Below are positions 1 through 11,599 of a DNA stretch of 64,000 bases, one piece after another (the stretch's first letter is position 1; each line of letters starts with the position of its first letter). Origin of the DNA: Arion vulgaris (taxonomy: Eukaryota; Mollusca; Gastropoda; Stylommatophora; Arionidae); assembly GCA_020796225.1 (NCBI GenBank), contig CM036755.1, positions 85,569,803 to 85,633,802 of the forward strand, read 5' to 3'. The position numbers were made by a program, and so were the translations under genes. The notes under the pieces are model-generated. The model saw only the letters and a list, made by a program, of their open reading frames with translations, was not told where the DNA came from and made no database searches.

Positions 1-39
1 AACATTGATATGATTATGGAAAGACCCTCAAAAACCTAG

Positions 40-291
40 CAGAACAGATCAGGTCATTATATTTCAACTACGGCCAGACACTGCAGACTCAACAAAGACT
101 TATATAGACTAGGAATAAGTCAAATAGCTTTCTGCCAGTATTTGCAGGTGGCCGATGAGCATATCTTGCAAGACTTTCCCTTCCTGAGTGAGCTGGGGAA
201 GCAACAGAGACCCCACCGAGTCGACCTGAAAACAACATTTGGGAAAACCTGCAGACCTGAAGCTGACTGCCCATTTTGTGGTCCACAGTAA
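40..291 (+). pseudogene. LINE C-terminal fragment (post-RNase H tail)
   Basis: An open stretch of about 83 codons ends in TAA at 289-291. It reads GHY..TARHCRLNKDLYRLGI, then a Cys and EHILQDFPFLSEL, then CPFC. This resembles the tail after the RNase H domain in many non-LTR retrotransposon polyproteins (family pattern: TGHCRLN-HL-R-GI, C-x2-C, EHIL-DC). No RT or RNase H core lies upstream in the window, so it is a truncated 3' fragment. The minus-strand ORFs over it are shadows. Confidence 0.55.
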
Positions 292-473
292 ATTAAGCCA
301 TGACCATGGGTGCTGAAGAAAAGACGACATCTCTGGAACGGCTTCACCCAATTTTTCATCAAGATTACTAACAACTATCATCCGTGCGAAGCCGGGTTAA
401 TCAGCTAGTATTTTATAAGTCGATGTGTTCGGGATGCACCAGTGTTGAATATAACTGTTACAGAAGCGTCCTT

Positions 474-574
474 CTTATATCACGGACAGAGAAGAGAACA
501 AATAGATCTATCCAGAAAGAACTGACTTATATCACGGACAGAGAAGAGAACAAATAGATCTATCCAGAAAGAAC
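474..574. repeat. 51-bp direct duplication, two copies
   Basis: The block from cttatatcacggacagag to ccagaaagaac occurs twice in tandem, offset by 51 bp, with essentially no differences. This is a recent local duplication. Confidence 0.9.
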
Positions 575-594
575 GTAAAATTTTTTAAAAAACC

Positions 595-860
595 TGACTT
601 ATGCTACAAATAAGAAAGAGAAAATTGAAGTATTTTGGACATAAAAAGGCAAGATGTACTGAGAAGACCATCATGGAAGGAGGCGTACCGGCAAATAGAA
701 GAAGGGAAAGACAATGCAAAAGATGGATTCAGGATGTAACTTATGGTTTCAACATTACAGCTGCAGAGGCAAGACATCTGACCTAAGAGAAAAAGAAATT
801 CCGGAGTACTATTGGGGTGGTAAAGTTCTGCTCAGGACAAGATATTTGATGATGACGACC
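595..860 (+). pseudogene. LINE 3'-terminal fragment (family L-a)
   Basis: The reading LQIRKRKLKYFGHKKAR, then a basic R-rich stretch, then KRWIQDV...ITAAEARHLT matches the C-terminus of a widespread endonuclease-RT LINE group (pattern: FGHI-R-D-LE--IL-G-V-G-R-RGRP--RW-QDI). The following noncoding end, with the gttctgctcaggacaag block and a gatgatgacg tail, recurs at about 27.31 and 32.46 kb and looks like the shared 3' end of this family. It is 5'-truncated. Confidence 0.65.
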
Positions 861-1086
861 TGTGTTGATTCCCATCTTTCCTAATTCAGTCAATGCGTGG
901 TATTCACAATCTTGAAACACTTCTGTTTGGATCAACTCTCTGCGTGCTTATTGTCCTTTAGATGCAATGCAGTTTCATTTTATATAGTAGACATGTTGGT
1001 ATATCTGTCAGCTTGTCCATTACATATGTCTCCGACTCGCCTGGGAATGAGGAATGTAATGTCTGTACCATTATCTCCATGATTAC

Positions 1087-2530
1087 ATGATATTTGCTGC
1101 TCGCCAACTACAGGAGAAATGCCAAGAGCAGCACCGTAACCTCTATATGGTCTTTGTCGATCTGACAAAGGCTTTCGACACGGTTAACAGGAGGGTCTAT
1201 GGAAGATCATGGAAAAATTTGGATGCCCAAGGAAATTCATCAAGATCGTCCAACAGTTTCACGAGGGCATGATGGCACGTGTACTTGACGAAGGGAGCTG
1301 TCGGAAGCCTTCCATGTCACCAACGGCGTCAAACAGGGCTGTGTACTGGCCCCAACACTCTTCAGCATGATGTTTGCTGCCATGCTCACGGATGTCTTTT
1401 GGGAAGGCGACGAACATGGGGTAAAGATTAGATACAGGACAGACGGTAACCTATTCAATCTTCGGAGGTTAAAATCCTCCACCAAGGTAAAAGAATCAAC
1501 TATCTCAAACCTGTTGTTTGCTGATGACTGTGCCCTCGCTACCAACTCTGAGGAAGAAATGCAGACTTACATGGACAAGTTCTCAATGGCCTGTGATAGG
1601 TTTGGCCTCACCATTAACACCAAAAACAGAGGTCATGTTCCAGCCTGCCCTAGAGAACAGTACTACGATCCAGTCATCAACATTAAACACCAGCGTCTCC
1701 AGTCAACGGACAACTTTGCTTATCTTGGCAGCCTCCTATCCAGATCGGCAAACATAGATTCTGAGGTCCACAATAGGATATCCAAAGCCAGTGCTGCGTT
1801 CGGAAGGTTACGTGTCACTGTGGGGGAACGGAAGGGGATAAGCATAGTCACAAAGCTGAAAGTTTACCAGGCATAGTGCTAACCACGCTGCTGTACGCAA
1901 GCGAGACATGGACAGTGTATAGCAGACACGCAAGAAAATTAAACCATTTCCACACAAGCTGTCTACGCAGAATACTAAAAATAAACTGACAGAACATAAT
2001 TCCAGATAGCGAAGTCCTCACAAGAGCAAAGATCCCAAGCGTCAACACCTGTTGCAGAAGGCCCAACTGAGATGGGTCGGTCACGTTGCTCGAATGCCTG
2101 ATAAACGCATCCCAAAACAGTTGATGTATGGCGAGCTTGAAGGGGGCAGACGTTTAGCTGGTGGACAGAAAACGCTTTAAAGACACTCTTAAAGTGTCTC
2201 TGAAATGCTTCGATATAGACAATACGTGCTGGAATCCCTTGCGCAAGATCGCCAAATGTGGCGCTGTAACAACAAAAGAGGAACCCGAATAGCTGAGAAT
2301 CATCGTATTGTTGAGTCACAAAGAAAACGAGCAGCGCGAAAAGACAGAGCACACAACACGCACATGTCTAACCTTGATCATGTATGCCCCACCTGTGGTC
2401 GGGGATTCTGTTCTAGGATTGACTCTACAGTCACCTCCGCACACACCAGAGAGGTGCAACAGTACACGTCTGAGATTGTTGTCATCATCGCTTGCGATGG
2501 ATTCGTATTACCATTATCTCCGTGAGGTGA
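1087..2530 (+). pseudogene. LINE reverse transcriptase and C-terminal domain, broken
   Basis: The fragments read in order as a non-LTR RT. HRNLYMVFVDLTKAFDTVNR (about 1135-1190) is RT block A. GVKQGCVLAPTLFS (about 1327-1368) is the block before the active site. LLFADDCAL (about 1513-1540) holds the catalytic F-A-D-D. FAYLGSLLSRSANIDSEVHNRI and AFGRLRVTVGERKGI follow, then the thumb/tail [19 protein letters not shown] and a C-terminal C-x2-C...H zinc-finger-like piece (CPTCGRGFCSRIDSTVTSAH, about 2387-2446). Several frameshifts separate the blocks, and the EN domain is absent. The last ~90 bp are found again, in reverse, near 34.6, 47.0 and 61.8 kb. Confidence 0.8.
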
Positions 2531-2590
2531 CATGTAGTAAATAACTTACACACGAAGACAATTATTGTTTGGATGTCATAGAAAATATTT

Positions 2591-2697
2591 ATGACTGTAA
2601 ATCTCAGAGAGTAATTGACTGTAAATCTCAGAGAGTAATTGACTGTAAATCTCAGAGAGTAATTGACTGTAAATCTCAGAGAGTAATTGACTGGAAA
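2591..2697. repeat. 24-bp tandem repeat, about 4.5 copies
   Basis: The unit gactgtaaatctcagagagtaatt is repeated without interruption; copies are almost identical. Confidence 0.9.
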
Positions 2698-2761
2698 TCA
2701 TGGACTTTACTTTCTTGAAATTATCAGATATAATACTTTAATGAATGCAATAAATAATATT

Positions 2762-3150
2762 TCACCCGGGTGGTACCGGGGCCCACATTGGGGTATGAAG
2801 AATAGAACCACTGTTACCTTCCACGCATGTCGTTTGAGGCGATAAAGAAGGTTGGATGTGGGGCTAGCTACCCACCCCGTAAAAACACTAGATGGCTACA
2901 GAAAGCACAGCCAGGGAAATTCATAGCTCTCCATCCAACGAAGAAGAAGGACCACACAAGGAAGGTCTCATGAAGCGACACGGTGACATTCGAAAACAAC
3001 ATCACAAGACAGGATCTCCGATGGAACCCCAGGAAAATAGGGAGAGAGTGCAGAGACCTGGAAAAGATGGCCTTGGATTGGCGGGCTTGAAAGGCCTTGC
3101 TTGCAGACCTATGCTTCCCTAGGGGCGACGGGTGAAGAAGAAGATAGGTA
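2762..3150 (+). pseudogene. Probable LINE 3' end fragment (weak)
   Basis: A relatively GC-rich island in AT-rich surroundings. The tail reads WNPRKIGRECRDLEKMALDW, a short gap, then LCFPRGDG, and ends in a purine-rich stretch. It loosely follows the end of LINE polyproteins (W-R---E-D-K-MG--W--L----DR--W---V-GLYPR-D). There are stops in frame. It could be another repeat class. Confidence 0.35.
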
Positions 3151-3181
3151 ATATTTGGCTAACATCTTTTTTTTAATTTTA

Positions 3182-3785
3182 GAAAGTGTATTATTTGAAA
3201 ACTTAGTGCGTTATTTGAAAACTTAGTGCGTTATTTGAAAACTTAGTGCGTTATTTGAAAACTTAGTGCGTTATTTGAAAACTTAGTGCGTTATTTGAAA
3301 ACTTAGTGCGTTATTTGAAAACTTAGTGCGTTATTTGAAAACTTAGTGCGTTATTTGAAAACTTAGTGCGTTATTTGAAAACTTAGTACATTATTTGAAA
3401 ACTTAGTGCGTTATTTGAAAACTTAGTGCGTTATTTGAAAACTTAGTACATTATTTGAAAACTTAGTGCGTTATTTGAAAACTTAGTGCGTTATTTGAAA
3501 ACTTAGTACATTATTTGAAAACTTAGTGCGTTATTTGAAAACTTAGTGCGTTATTTGAAAACTTAGTGCGTTATTTGAAAACTTAGTGCGTTATTTGAAA
3601 ACTTAGTGCGTTATTTGAAAACTTAGTGCGTTATTTGAAAACTTAGTGCGTTATTTGAAAACTTAGTACATTATTTGAAAACTTAGTGCGTTATTTGAAA
3701 ACTTAGTGCGTTATTTGAAAACTTAGTACATTATTTGAAAACTTAGTGCGTTATTTGAAAACTTAGTGCGTTATTTGAAATATTA
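3182..3785. repeat. 20-bp minisatellite, about 30 copies
   Basis: The unit ttatttgaaaacttagtgcg is repeated with period 20. A variant ending in taca instead of tgcg occurs at 3388, 3448, 3508, 3668 and 3728. The spacings of 60, 60, 160 and 60 bp suggest a three-unit higher-order repeat in part of the array. Confidence 0.95.
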
Positions 3786-4345
3786 GAAAGTGAGGTATTT
3801 GAAATATTAGAAAGTGATTTATAAAAAAATATTAGAAAGTGTATTATTTGAATTATTAGAATGAGGTATTTGAAATATTAGATATATGGTATTTGAGATT
3901 CTAGAATGTAGGTATTTGAAATTTAGAAAGTGCATTATTTGAAATCTTAGAAAGTGAAGTATTTGAAATCTTAGAAAGTGAAGTATTTGAAATCTTAGAA
4001 AGTGAAGTAATTGAAATCTTAGAAAGTGAAGTATTTGAAATCTTAGAAAGTAAAGTATTTGAAATCCTAGAAAGTAAAGTATTTGAAATCTTAGAAAGTA
4101 AAGTATTTGAAATCTTAGAAAGTAAAGTATTTAAAATCCTAGAAAGTAAAGTATTTGAAATCTTAGAAAGTGAAGTATTTGAAATCTTAGAAAGTAAAGT
4201 ATTTGAAATTCTAGAAAGTGAAGTATTTGAAATCTTAGAAAGTAAAGTATTTGAAATCTTAGAAAGTAAAGTATTTGAAATTTAAAAAGTAAAGTATTTG
4301 AAATCTAGAAAGTAAAGTATTTGAAATTATATAAAGTGTGGTATT
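3786..4345. repeat. 23-bp diverged minisatellite continuing the 20-bp array
   Basis: The unit is gtatttgaaatcttagaaagt plus gaa or aaa, period about 23, about 24 copies. It shares the tatttgaaa and ttaga/ttagt core with the 20-bp array, so the two are probably of common origin. A remnant also lies at 9366-9412. Confidence 0.9.
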
Positions 4346-5180
4346 TCTTCTTCTTCTCTCAAACGCCCGTTGTTAATTCAGGCTTCTAAATTGCGCTTTT
4401 GACTGATTTTTGCGTGAGGCCTAAATTACCCTTTTACAGGTGTTCCTCAGTTATACGGACAGCCTCACCGACTTAAGAGGTACTTGAAGCTTAGATCCTC
4501 CAAGTGTGATCGTTGCAGGAAGCCTGTTGTGCGTGTGACTCTTGCCTTGAGTGCTCGTACCATTGGTATTTTTACGGCCAGAGTTAATTAGTGAAGTTGA
4601 CTTTCTATCGGATTTTTACTTGGTGAGGTCGTTCCGTACCCATCGTATGATAAACACTCTTTAATGATCTTTTAGTGCCGTCAATTTCTCTGATCTACGC
4701 TAAAGAGCATCAGTTATACATTGCTCTGACTGGGTGAAGTCGCTCCGGTTTAGGAGCATTCTCTACCCTTCTAGGACTAGTCACTGGAAATGTCACCTTT
4801 ATTGTATTCATTGCTCTTTTACGATCATTTTTTCGCCCTTATATTTTTATACTTTATGATCTTCGCCAAAGAATATGTCTACAATATGCACTCTCTCTGA
4901 CTATATGAGGTCGTTCCGAATTAGGAATATTCTCAGTCATTAGAGACGCATGTGCTTGTCATGCAAACGATCATATTTTGGCGTTATGCTTAGCCTTTAT
5001 ATGATCGAGCCATGTGTTTGGACGCCATTTTACTCTGTGTAGAATGATCGTTGTCCGAAAAGTATTTCCCTTAGCCAATGTGTGGGTTTGTACCAGTTAA
5101 GGTTTTTGCATTTTCGGTCTTACTTTTCTCTCAACGGTGAGTTTGTTCTTGAGTAGGAGTATTTTAAGCCGTTCCGAAGC
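4346..5180 (+). repeat. Dispersed repeat family R1, internally repetitive
   Basis: Two diverged internal copies are visible: ctgactgggtgaagtcgctc near 4728 and ctgactatatgaggtcgttc near 4897, each followed by a taggagcattctc-like string. Reverse-complement relatives occur at about 15.23-15.68 kb and 62.17-62.47 kb (gagtaggagtattctcagcc, the Lys-like cttacttttc string, ggctaagggcattacttttc). I see no ORF. Its length of over 800 bp with sub-repeats suggests a noncoding mobile element. Confidence 0.65.
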
Positions 5181-5199
5181 GCGTGTCGGCACTTGGTAA

Positions 5200-5590
5200 T
5201 TTCCAAGAGTTTACTATGCATTTTCCCTGTCCCCGGGAAACATTGGACTGGGGCTACGTACAGATATTCTATAGCAGTGTCCAAGAGTTTACTATGCTTT
5301 TTCCCCTGTCCCGGAAACACTGGACTGGGGCTATGTACATATATTCTATATCAGTGTCCAAGAGTTTACTATGCATTTTCCGTCCCCTGGGAAACACTGG
5401 ACTGGGGCTACGTACAGATATTCTATAGCAGTGTCCTAGAGTTTACTATGCATTTTCCTGTCCCGGAAACACTGATGGGCTACGTACAGATATTCTATAT
5501 CAGTGTCCAAGAGTTTACTATGCATTTTCCTGTCCCCTGGAAATACTGGACGAAAACGGAAACTATTACATATATTCTATAGCAGTGTTT
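5200..5590. repeat. About 80-bp tandem repeat, five copies
   Basis: The unit runs from gagtttactatgcattttcc through ggactggggctacgtacag to attctatagcagtgtccaa. Copies start near 5209, 5287, 5365, 5440 and 5511 and differ by small indels. The ORFs here are products of the repeat. Confidence 0.9.
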
Positions 5591-6215
5591 CCAATTTGTT
5601 TGTGCCATGCCCCACCAAAGCCTTCAAAATTCATGAGCCTCCACCCCCATATATGTAACATATACAAAACATTTTAGTTTCCAAAAATTGAATTGTCGAT
5701 TGTAGAAACTTAAATGACAGATATTAGATAGAAATCACTAGGAAATTGTTGAGAAAACACAGTAAGCAAATTTTCAAAACATATAATCGAGAAGTGAAAT
5801 TCAAGTACGAAATAATTTTAAGGACAGATGTTTCTATATTTGTTTAATTACTAGTAATTATTTATTAATTACATTTAGTGAGATCCTTGCGCTTGATGCA
5901 TGCTACAGAGATATTTTATGTTAGGTTACAATTTAGTTAACTTCAGTCTGAAGTCTCCTCGTTGTGTTAAATCCAGCCGATTCCTTTTTTAGCAGTAAAT
6001 CAGTTATGGCACTAAAATCCACATTCAGATAAATAGGAAGATAGAAATAGTAATAACAGTTTTCTTGCACATTTGATTGAATTTGTATATTTGATTTCTG
6101 TTTCCTCACAAAGTCATGTCATGGCTTATTTTTATATTAAATGATGTTTTAACTGATTTTGTATTTCTACGAGTTCTCTTTGATACTGCATATTTGAAAT
6201 ATCAGACAAATCCAC
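5591..6215. other. AT-rich unassigned DNA
   Basis: No ORF, RNA gene or repeat that I recognise. Confidence 0.5.
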
Positions 6216-6219
6216 TAAC

Positions 6220-7800
6220 ATTGACTACAACATCCAAGGTGGAAAATCAATTTGTTTCCACAAAAAAAATACACTTTCCTTTAAATCAGCCGGTAGAATT
6301 TTCAGATGATCGACAATAACAAGTATAACGGTATCAGTCATTTCATATTTCTGGAGCCAATGAAACTTCAAAACATTTTTTGCAAATATATTTCTGACAT
6401 AATTCAATAAAGGTAATGAAACCAAATATCTTTGCTTTAACATCAACAAGAGTTTTATTTGTCCCTTGAAGTTGATCATTTAATATATTTAGTTTTTCAA
6501 AGATATCGGCTAGATAACTCACAAATGCTTTACCATTGACCGTTACTTCATTTCAGGTCAGTCGCTTAAAAAATTCAATAAGAGTATCAACTTGTTCCAT
6601 AAATCTTTTCAAGCAGTTCCCTTTCGAGAGCCATCTTACCTCAGTGTGAAGTAAAAGCTACATGGTCTGCATTTTGTTCTTCACAAAATAGCATGAAGAG
6701 ACGCTCACATTTGGCATTAGCTTTAATAGCATTGATAAACTTTATAACTGAATTTAGTACTTCGTTTAGAACAGGCGAAATATTTTTAGCTACCAAATTT
6801 TCCCTGTGAATAATACAATGCACAAGAAGCATTTCTGGATTCTCATCTTTCATCCATTGTAAGCAGCCATTTTTCTTGCCTATAATATTAGGAGCACCAT
6901 CTGTGGCACAAGATGTTATATTTTAAATTGGAATATATTTGACATCTAAGTAATTTTTTAGCTTATTATACGTATCTTTGGAGGTAGGGGTGCTTTCAAA
7001 CGACTTACAGAACAACATTTCTTCAGCACAATCCCTTTATCAATATATCTTACGTAAATTATCAATACAGCCTCACTGTCTCTCAAAGTTGATTCATCCA
7101 TTGGAACTGACAATTTTCTTGTTTTCAACTTTTCAACAAGTTGTATTTCAATATCTTCACTCATTTCGTCTATTCTTTTGATAACAGTATAGTTACTGAT
7201 TGGCATAGCTTTCGCCTCTTTGTCATCTTTTTCCAGAATCATTTTAAGAAATGCTGATATTGATGGTTTAATTAATTCTTCCTATAGTATGATTTATCCA
7301 TAATTTAGCAATGAGTAAGGAAATTTGATAACTAGCCTCAAGAGTATGATTGACAGTTGCAGTATGAGCAATAAATAGAGAATTTAATGTTGCTCTTTTT
7401 TCAAAATTTGTCTTTAAAGTTTGAAAGTAATTCAAATCTAAATTAATATGAGCATTATGTTTCGCCTTTAAATGCGCCTCAAGGCAAGCTCGTTTCATTG
7501 ATTCGTTGGTCAAGCAGTGTTGGCATAAAAGACAATAATGTGGAATACATTAATAACAAAAATATTTCATATCAGGTGATATATGTTTAAGAAAATTCGA
7601 TTATTGTAGAATGACTATTTTGAAAAAGCAACAAATCATTAACAATTTTTATACTATCGGTTTTGTTGTCAAATCTAATCTTCTGAAAATGTATGCGGTG
7701 TTCTCTTCTAATAAGCTCTGACAAATTATAACTTCCAATAGTTATATCTTCTGCGCTAAGCTCTTCGGTTCTCTTCTGATTTTCTCGTATAATCTTGCCT
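6220..7800 (-). pseudogene. hAT-superfamily transposase pseudogene (ZBED5-like)
   Basis: On the minus strand the N-terminus is at the high coordinate. About 7760-7600 reads EELSAEDITIGSYNLSELIR. 7513-7268 has the end of a BED-type finger (LEAHLKAKHNAH) followed by KTNFEKRATLNS and LEASYQISLLIAK. 7242-6958 has SNYTVIKRIDEMSEDIEIQL and a DES segment inside PMDESTLRDSEAVL. 6853-6641 has VHCIIHRENLVAKNISPVLN followed by NAKCERLFMLFCEEQNADHV. 6479-6225 is the C-terminal part. The order and spacing follow the ZBED5/ZNF-type hAT proteins, in which LDES and CxxHRxxLA are part of the catalytic region. Frames shift several times and there are stops, so it is inactive. Confidence 0.75.
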
Positions 7801-8640
7801 AACAGTCCTGTACTTTACCTGTTCTGTGTCATCTTCTCAAAGTCGACCGTCTATATATATGGGTGAATATTATATTACTTTACTATTTCAAAACTTTGTT
7901 CTCACAACTGCGATTTCCACATCTGTTACTTCTTGAAAAGACTTATTTTACTTCAATTAACGATATTCTTCTGTCATTGTCTAAAAGTTGATGTCCAAAC
8001 CATGCATTCTCAATCTGTTGCTAAACATGAAAAACAAGATCTTATGACATTTTACTGTAATCCATTTATAAATGCTCCTTCGTTAACTATAGTTATATAC
8101 AACTACAAAATTGCGCTCTAAGGATACCTGTATTATCTAGCTGTACAGTGAGTATCCATTAGTCTGGTAATCAAACTAATGACCCATAATTTGTATTTGA
8201 GTAAAACCCCCATGATGTTTCTTGGTTGCTTTTCCCATCGTACCTAACATTCAAAGCCAAATCAAACGTCTGACCTGCTTTCTATAGCGGAAATATGATA
8301 TGCGCTGCTCTGTCCCAAAACTACTACATGCTCAAGATTGCACTGTATAAACTCATTTTGGTCTTCGTGACAAGGTTGCAAATGTCGTACACATTACATT
8401 AAAAACAAAACAAAATATGACTCGATTTTAACACAAAAACACATGCTTTCCCTTTCAAAGCTTGTTAAATGGAGGTAGAAATGTACCTAGATATAAGTAC
8501 TTTCCGTTTATTAAAGATTTATTTTAACTTGAGTAAAGTGATTGTTAAGCAACATTCGTTTTTGTCAACAGACATCCAAAAGCCGATTTATCGATTTTGC
8601 AACAACATGAACATTAATTAAATTCTTAACGTGTCTATTG
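7801..8640. other. AT-rich unassigned DNA
   Basis: No supportable gene. The ORF at 7933-8121 has no recognisable motif and lies in low-GC sequence. Confidence 0.45.
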
Positions 8641-9310
8641 CCCCCCTAAACGATGTAAAAGCCCCCTGCGGGGTGCGCCTCGTTGGGATACAGGGTTCTA
8701 GAGGGCATTTCAATCGGCGCTAGCAATGCAACTGAATTTTATGCTTGCCAATATCACCCACCTCAGTTCTTCCAGGAAGTTAATTGTTAATACATTAGTA
8801 CCCTGCCCGGTTGTCCCAGGAATGCAGTTCTTTAGGCACTAAAACGCAACTTTAGGATTTGCGCTTGGCCAACATTACCCAGTAAATGTATCTGCGCTAG
8901 GCCTGTGATACGGAGTTTGCCACAATCTTCCTATGTGTCGTCGCGATATGTTACAGTGTTTCAGAGACACCTGTCGAGATTGTTTATTCGTTACGGATCG
9001 TTCTCATTGGTTCTTGCCTCAAAGCTAGCAATTTTTGGAGCGGAAATTTGAGCAGTCGTTCACAGACGACTTGTACATTGCTGTTTTCATTTTCATCAAA
9101 TATTAGGAAACTTTTCATCGACCATCGGCCAGGATATGCGTGCATTTTGTTAATGGATTTTGAATCTGCATTGCTTTCACGTGCTTGCACTACTACCACT
9201 ACCTGTAGTTTTCCCTCGATACCTACCCGGTTAGCCATACAGTAACCAATGTCTGTTACCAGGGTCACCACGTGGAGGTGGGGTAGGATCTTGATTAGTA
9301 CCAGCTCACT
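8641..9310. repeat. Dispersed repeats R2 and R3
   Basis: 8650-8920 (ggatttgcgcttggccaaca, actaaaacgcaacttt) recurs in reverse at about 15.02-15.19 kb (R2). 9160-9310, with the string ccacgtggaggtggggtagg, recurs in reverse at about 25.93-26.06 kb (cctatcccacctccacgtgg; R3). They lie side by side here. No protein is evident; they are probably parts of one or two noncoding mobile elements. Confidence 0.6.
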
Positions 9311-9365
9311 AACACTTGTGCGGCGTTGTCCCTATACGCATTTGACCCAGTGTGGTGTTTGAAAT

Positions 9366-9545
9366 CAATATGTGGTTATTTGAAATGATAGAAAGTGTGG
9401 TATTTCAAATCTTAAAACTGCGTTACTTAGCGCTTAGACAGTTTTATTTCAAATCTTAACAACTGCGTTTACTTAGCGCTTAGACAGTTTTATTTCAAAT
9501 CTTAAAAACTGCGTTTACTTAGCGCTTATACAGTTTTAGTTCAAA
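9366..9545. repeat. About 49-bp tandem repeat, three copies
   Basis: Copies of actgcgtttacttagcgctt followed by agacagttttatttcaaatc are spaced about 49-50 bp apart. Confidence 0.85.
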
Positions 9546-9554
9546 TATTGAAAA

Positions 9555-9671
9555 ATGTTTATTAATAGAAGAAAACTGAACTCTAAGCCTGAAAATGTAG
9601 AATTATTGTGGAAAGAGATAGCTCTTTCACATGTTCCTCATAAATCATTAGTTGAGAAACACTGGGAATAG
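9555..9671 (+). other. Short ORF of protein-like composition, 38 codons
   Basis: An ATG at 9555 directly after an in-frame TGA opens a 38-codon frame ending in TAG. It includes KPENVELLWKEIALSHVPHK and SLVEKHWE. Codon composition is less AT-rich than the surroundings and the peptide looks globular, but no family is recognised and there is no splice donor. It may be a fragment of a mobile element or an old exon. Confidence 0.25.
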
Positions 9672-9689
9672 ACAGACTAGGATGTTGTT

Positions 9690-11330
9690 AATGTTAAACT
9701 TTACAAGATGAATGATGTTTGAAATTCACAAGATGAATGATGTTTAAAGTTTACAAGATGAATGATGTTTGGAGTTTACAAGACGAATGATGTTTGTAGT
9801 TTACAAGATGAATGATGTTTGCAGTTTACAAGATGAATGATGTATGAAGTTTACAAGATGAATGACGTTTGCAGTTTACAAGATGAATGATGTTTAAAGT
9901 TTACAAGATGAATGATGTTTGTAGTTTACAAGATGAATAATGTTTGACGTTTGCAAGATAAATGATGTATAGAGTTTGCAAGATAAATGATGTATAGAGT
10001 TTACAAGATGAATGATGTATAGAGTTTACAAGATGAATGATGTATGATGTTTACAAGATGAATGATGTATAGAGTTTACAAGATGAATGATGTATGAAGT
10101 TTACAAGATGAATGATGTTTGAAGTTTACAAGATGAATGATGTTTGAAGTTTACAAGATGAATGATGTATGCTGTTTACAAGATGAATGATGTATGAAGT
10201 GTACAAGATGAATGATGTTTGGAGTTTACAAGATGAATGATGTTTAAAGTTTACAAGATGAATGATGTATGAAGTTTACAAGACGAATGATGTTTGCAGT
10301 TTACAAGATGAATGATGTTTGGAGTTTACAAGATGAATGATGTTTAAAGTTTACAAGATGAATGATGTATGGAGTTTACAAGATGAATAATGTTTGAAGT
10401 TTACAAGATGAATGATGTATAGAGTTTACAAGATGAATGATGTATGGAGTTTACAAGATAAATGATGTTTGCAGTTTACAAGATGAATGATGTTTAACGT
10501 TTACAAGATGAATGATGCATGGAGTTTACAAGATGAATAATGTTTGCAAATTTAAAGATAAATGATGTATATAGTTTACAAGATGAATGATGTATAGAGT
10601 TTACAAGATGAATGATGTTTGCAGTATATAAGACGAATGATGTATATAGTTTACAAGATGAATGATGTATATAGTTTACAAGATGAATGATGTATGATGT
10701 TTACAAGATGCATGATGTATAGAGTTTACAAGATGAATGATGTATGATGTTTACAAGATGAATGATGTATGATGTTTACAAGATGGATAATGTTTGAAGT
10801 TTACAAGATGAATGATGTTTGTAGTTTCATAGATACATGATGTTTGAGGTTACAAGATGAATGATGTATGAAGTTTACAAGATGAATGATGTATGAAGTT
10901 TACAAGATGAATGATTATGCAGTTTATAAGATGATAAATTTTGTATAAAGTGTACAAGATGAATGATGTTTGGAGTTTACAAGATGAATGATGTATGGAG
11001 TTTACAAGATGAATGGTGTTTGTAGTTTTCAAGATGAATGATAATTGGAGTTTACAAGATGAATGATGTTTGTAGTTTTCAGGATGTCTTTGTAGTGATG
11101 TTTGAAATTTACAAGATGAATGATGTTTGTAGTGATGTTTGGAGTTTAACTGATGAGGGAAGTTTAGCGTTTTCAAGATGCATGATGTTTACAAGATGAA
11201 TGATTGAAGTTTACAAGATGAATTATGTTTGAATTTATCAAGATGAATGTTTTTTGGAGTTTACAAGATGAGTGGTGTTTCGAGTGTACACGATGAATGA
11301 TGTTTCGGATTTTTAATTGTTGCTGATGTC
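9690..11330. repeat. 24-bp minisatellite, about 68 copies
   Basis: The unit agtttacaagatgaatgatg plus tttg or tata is repeated with period 24 and becomes irregular after about 10,840. The minus-strand ORF at 10850-11176 is repeat translation. Confidence 0.95.
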
Positions 11331-11339
11331 ACTTTACAG

Positions 11340-11484
11340 AAATCATCTGAACCAACATTTAACAACTTGAATACAGAAACAACAAGAGGAAAAGAGGATA
11401 CATTGGCACTTCAAGTTTCTAGGAGATCATATTGGTATCCTAAAGTAGGTGAATTGTTTATGAGAGATTCAGAACCTTATTCTG
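11340..11484 (+). CDS. Internal coding exon, 145 nt, upstream of the micro-exon series
   Basis: The acceptor actttacag follows a T-rich stretch (11310-11339), and a gtaagc donor follows at 11485. Only one of three frames is open: it starts with AAA at 11340 and gives 48 codons plus one base, so the exon leaves in phase 1. Its C-terminal half reads SRRSYWYPKVGELFMRDSEP followed by YS. The remaining base G plus the AA that begins the exon at 20608 would form GAA (Glu), so it can join the micro-exon series in frame. The piece YWYPKVGEL is itself a little like the later W-L-x-x-x-x-G nonapeptides. No known domain is recognised. It lies between a minisatellite and a Penelope fragment, neither of which explains it. 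Further upstream exons are not identified. Confidence 0.6.
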
Positions 11485-11599
11485 GTAAGCAAACTCACAT
11501 CGTATTGTATATTTGTATATCTTATATGTACTATTATTTATGTTGAAACATATAACAACAAAGTCCTGTAATTTTACCCAAACAATAACAATGCACAGC

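Noticed and set aside
6225..7513. Domesticated, functional ZBED-like host gene
   Set aside because: Frames break several times within the conserved blocks and no splice sites explain the breaks, so it is a transposase pseudogene.
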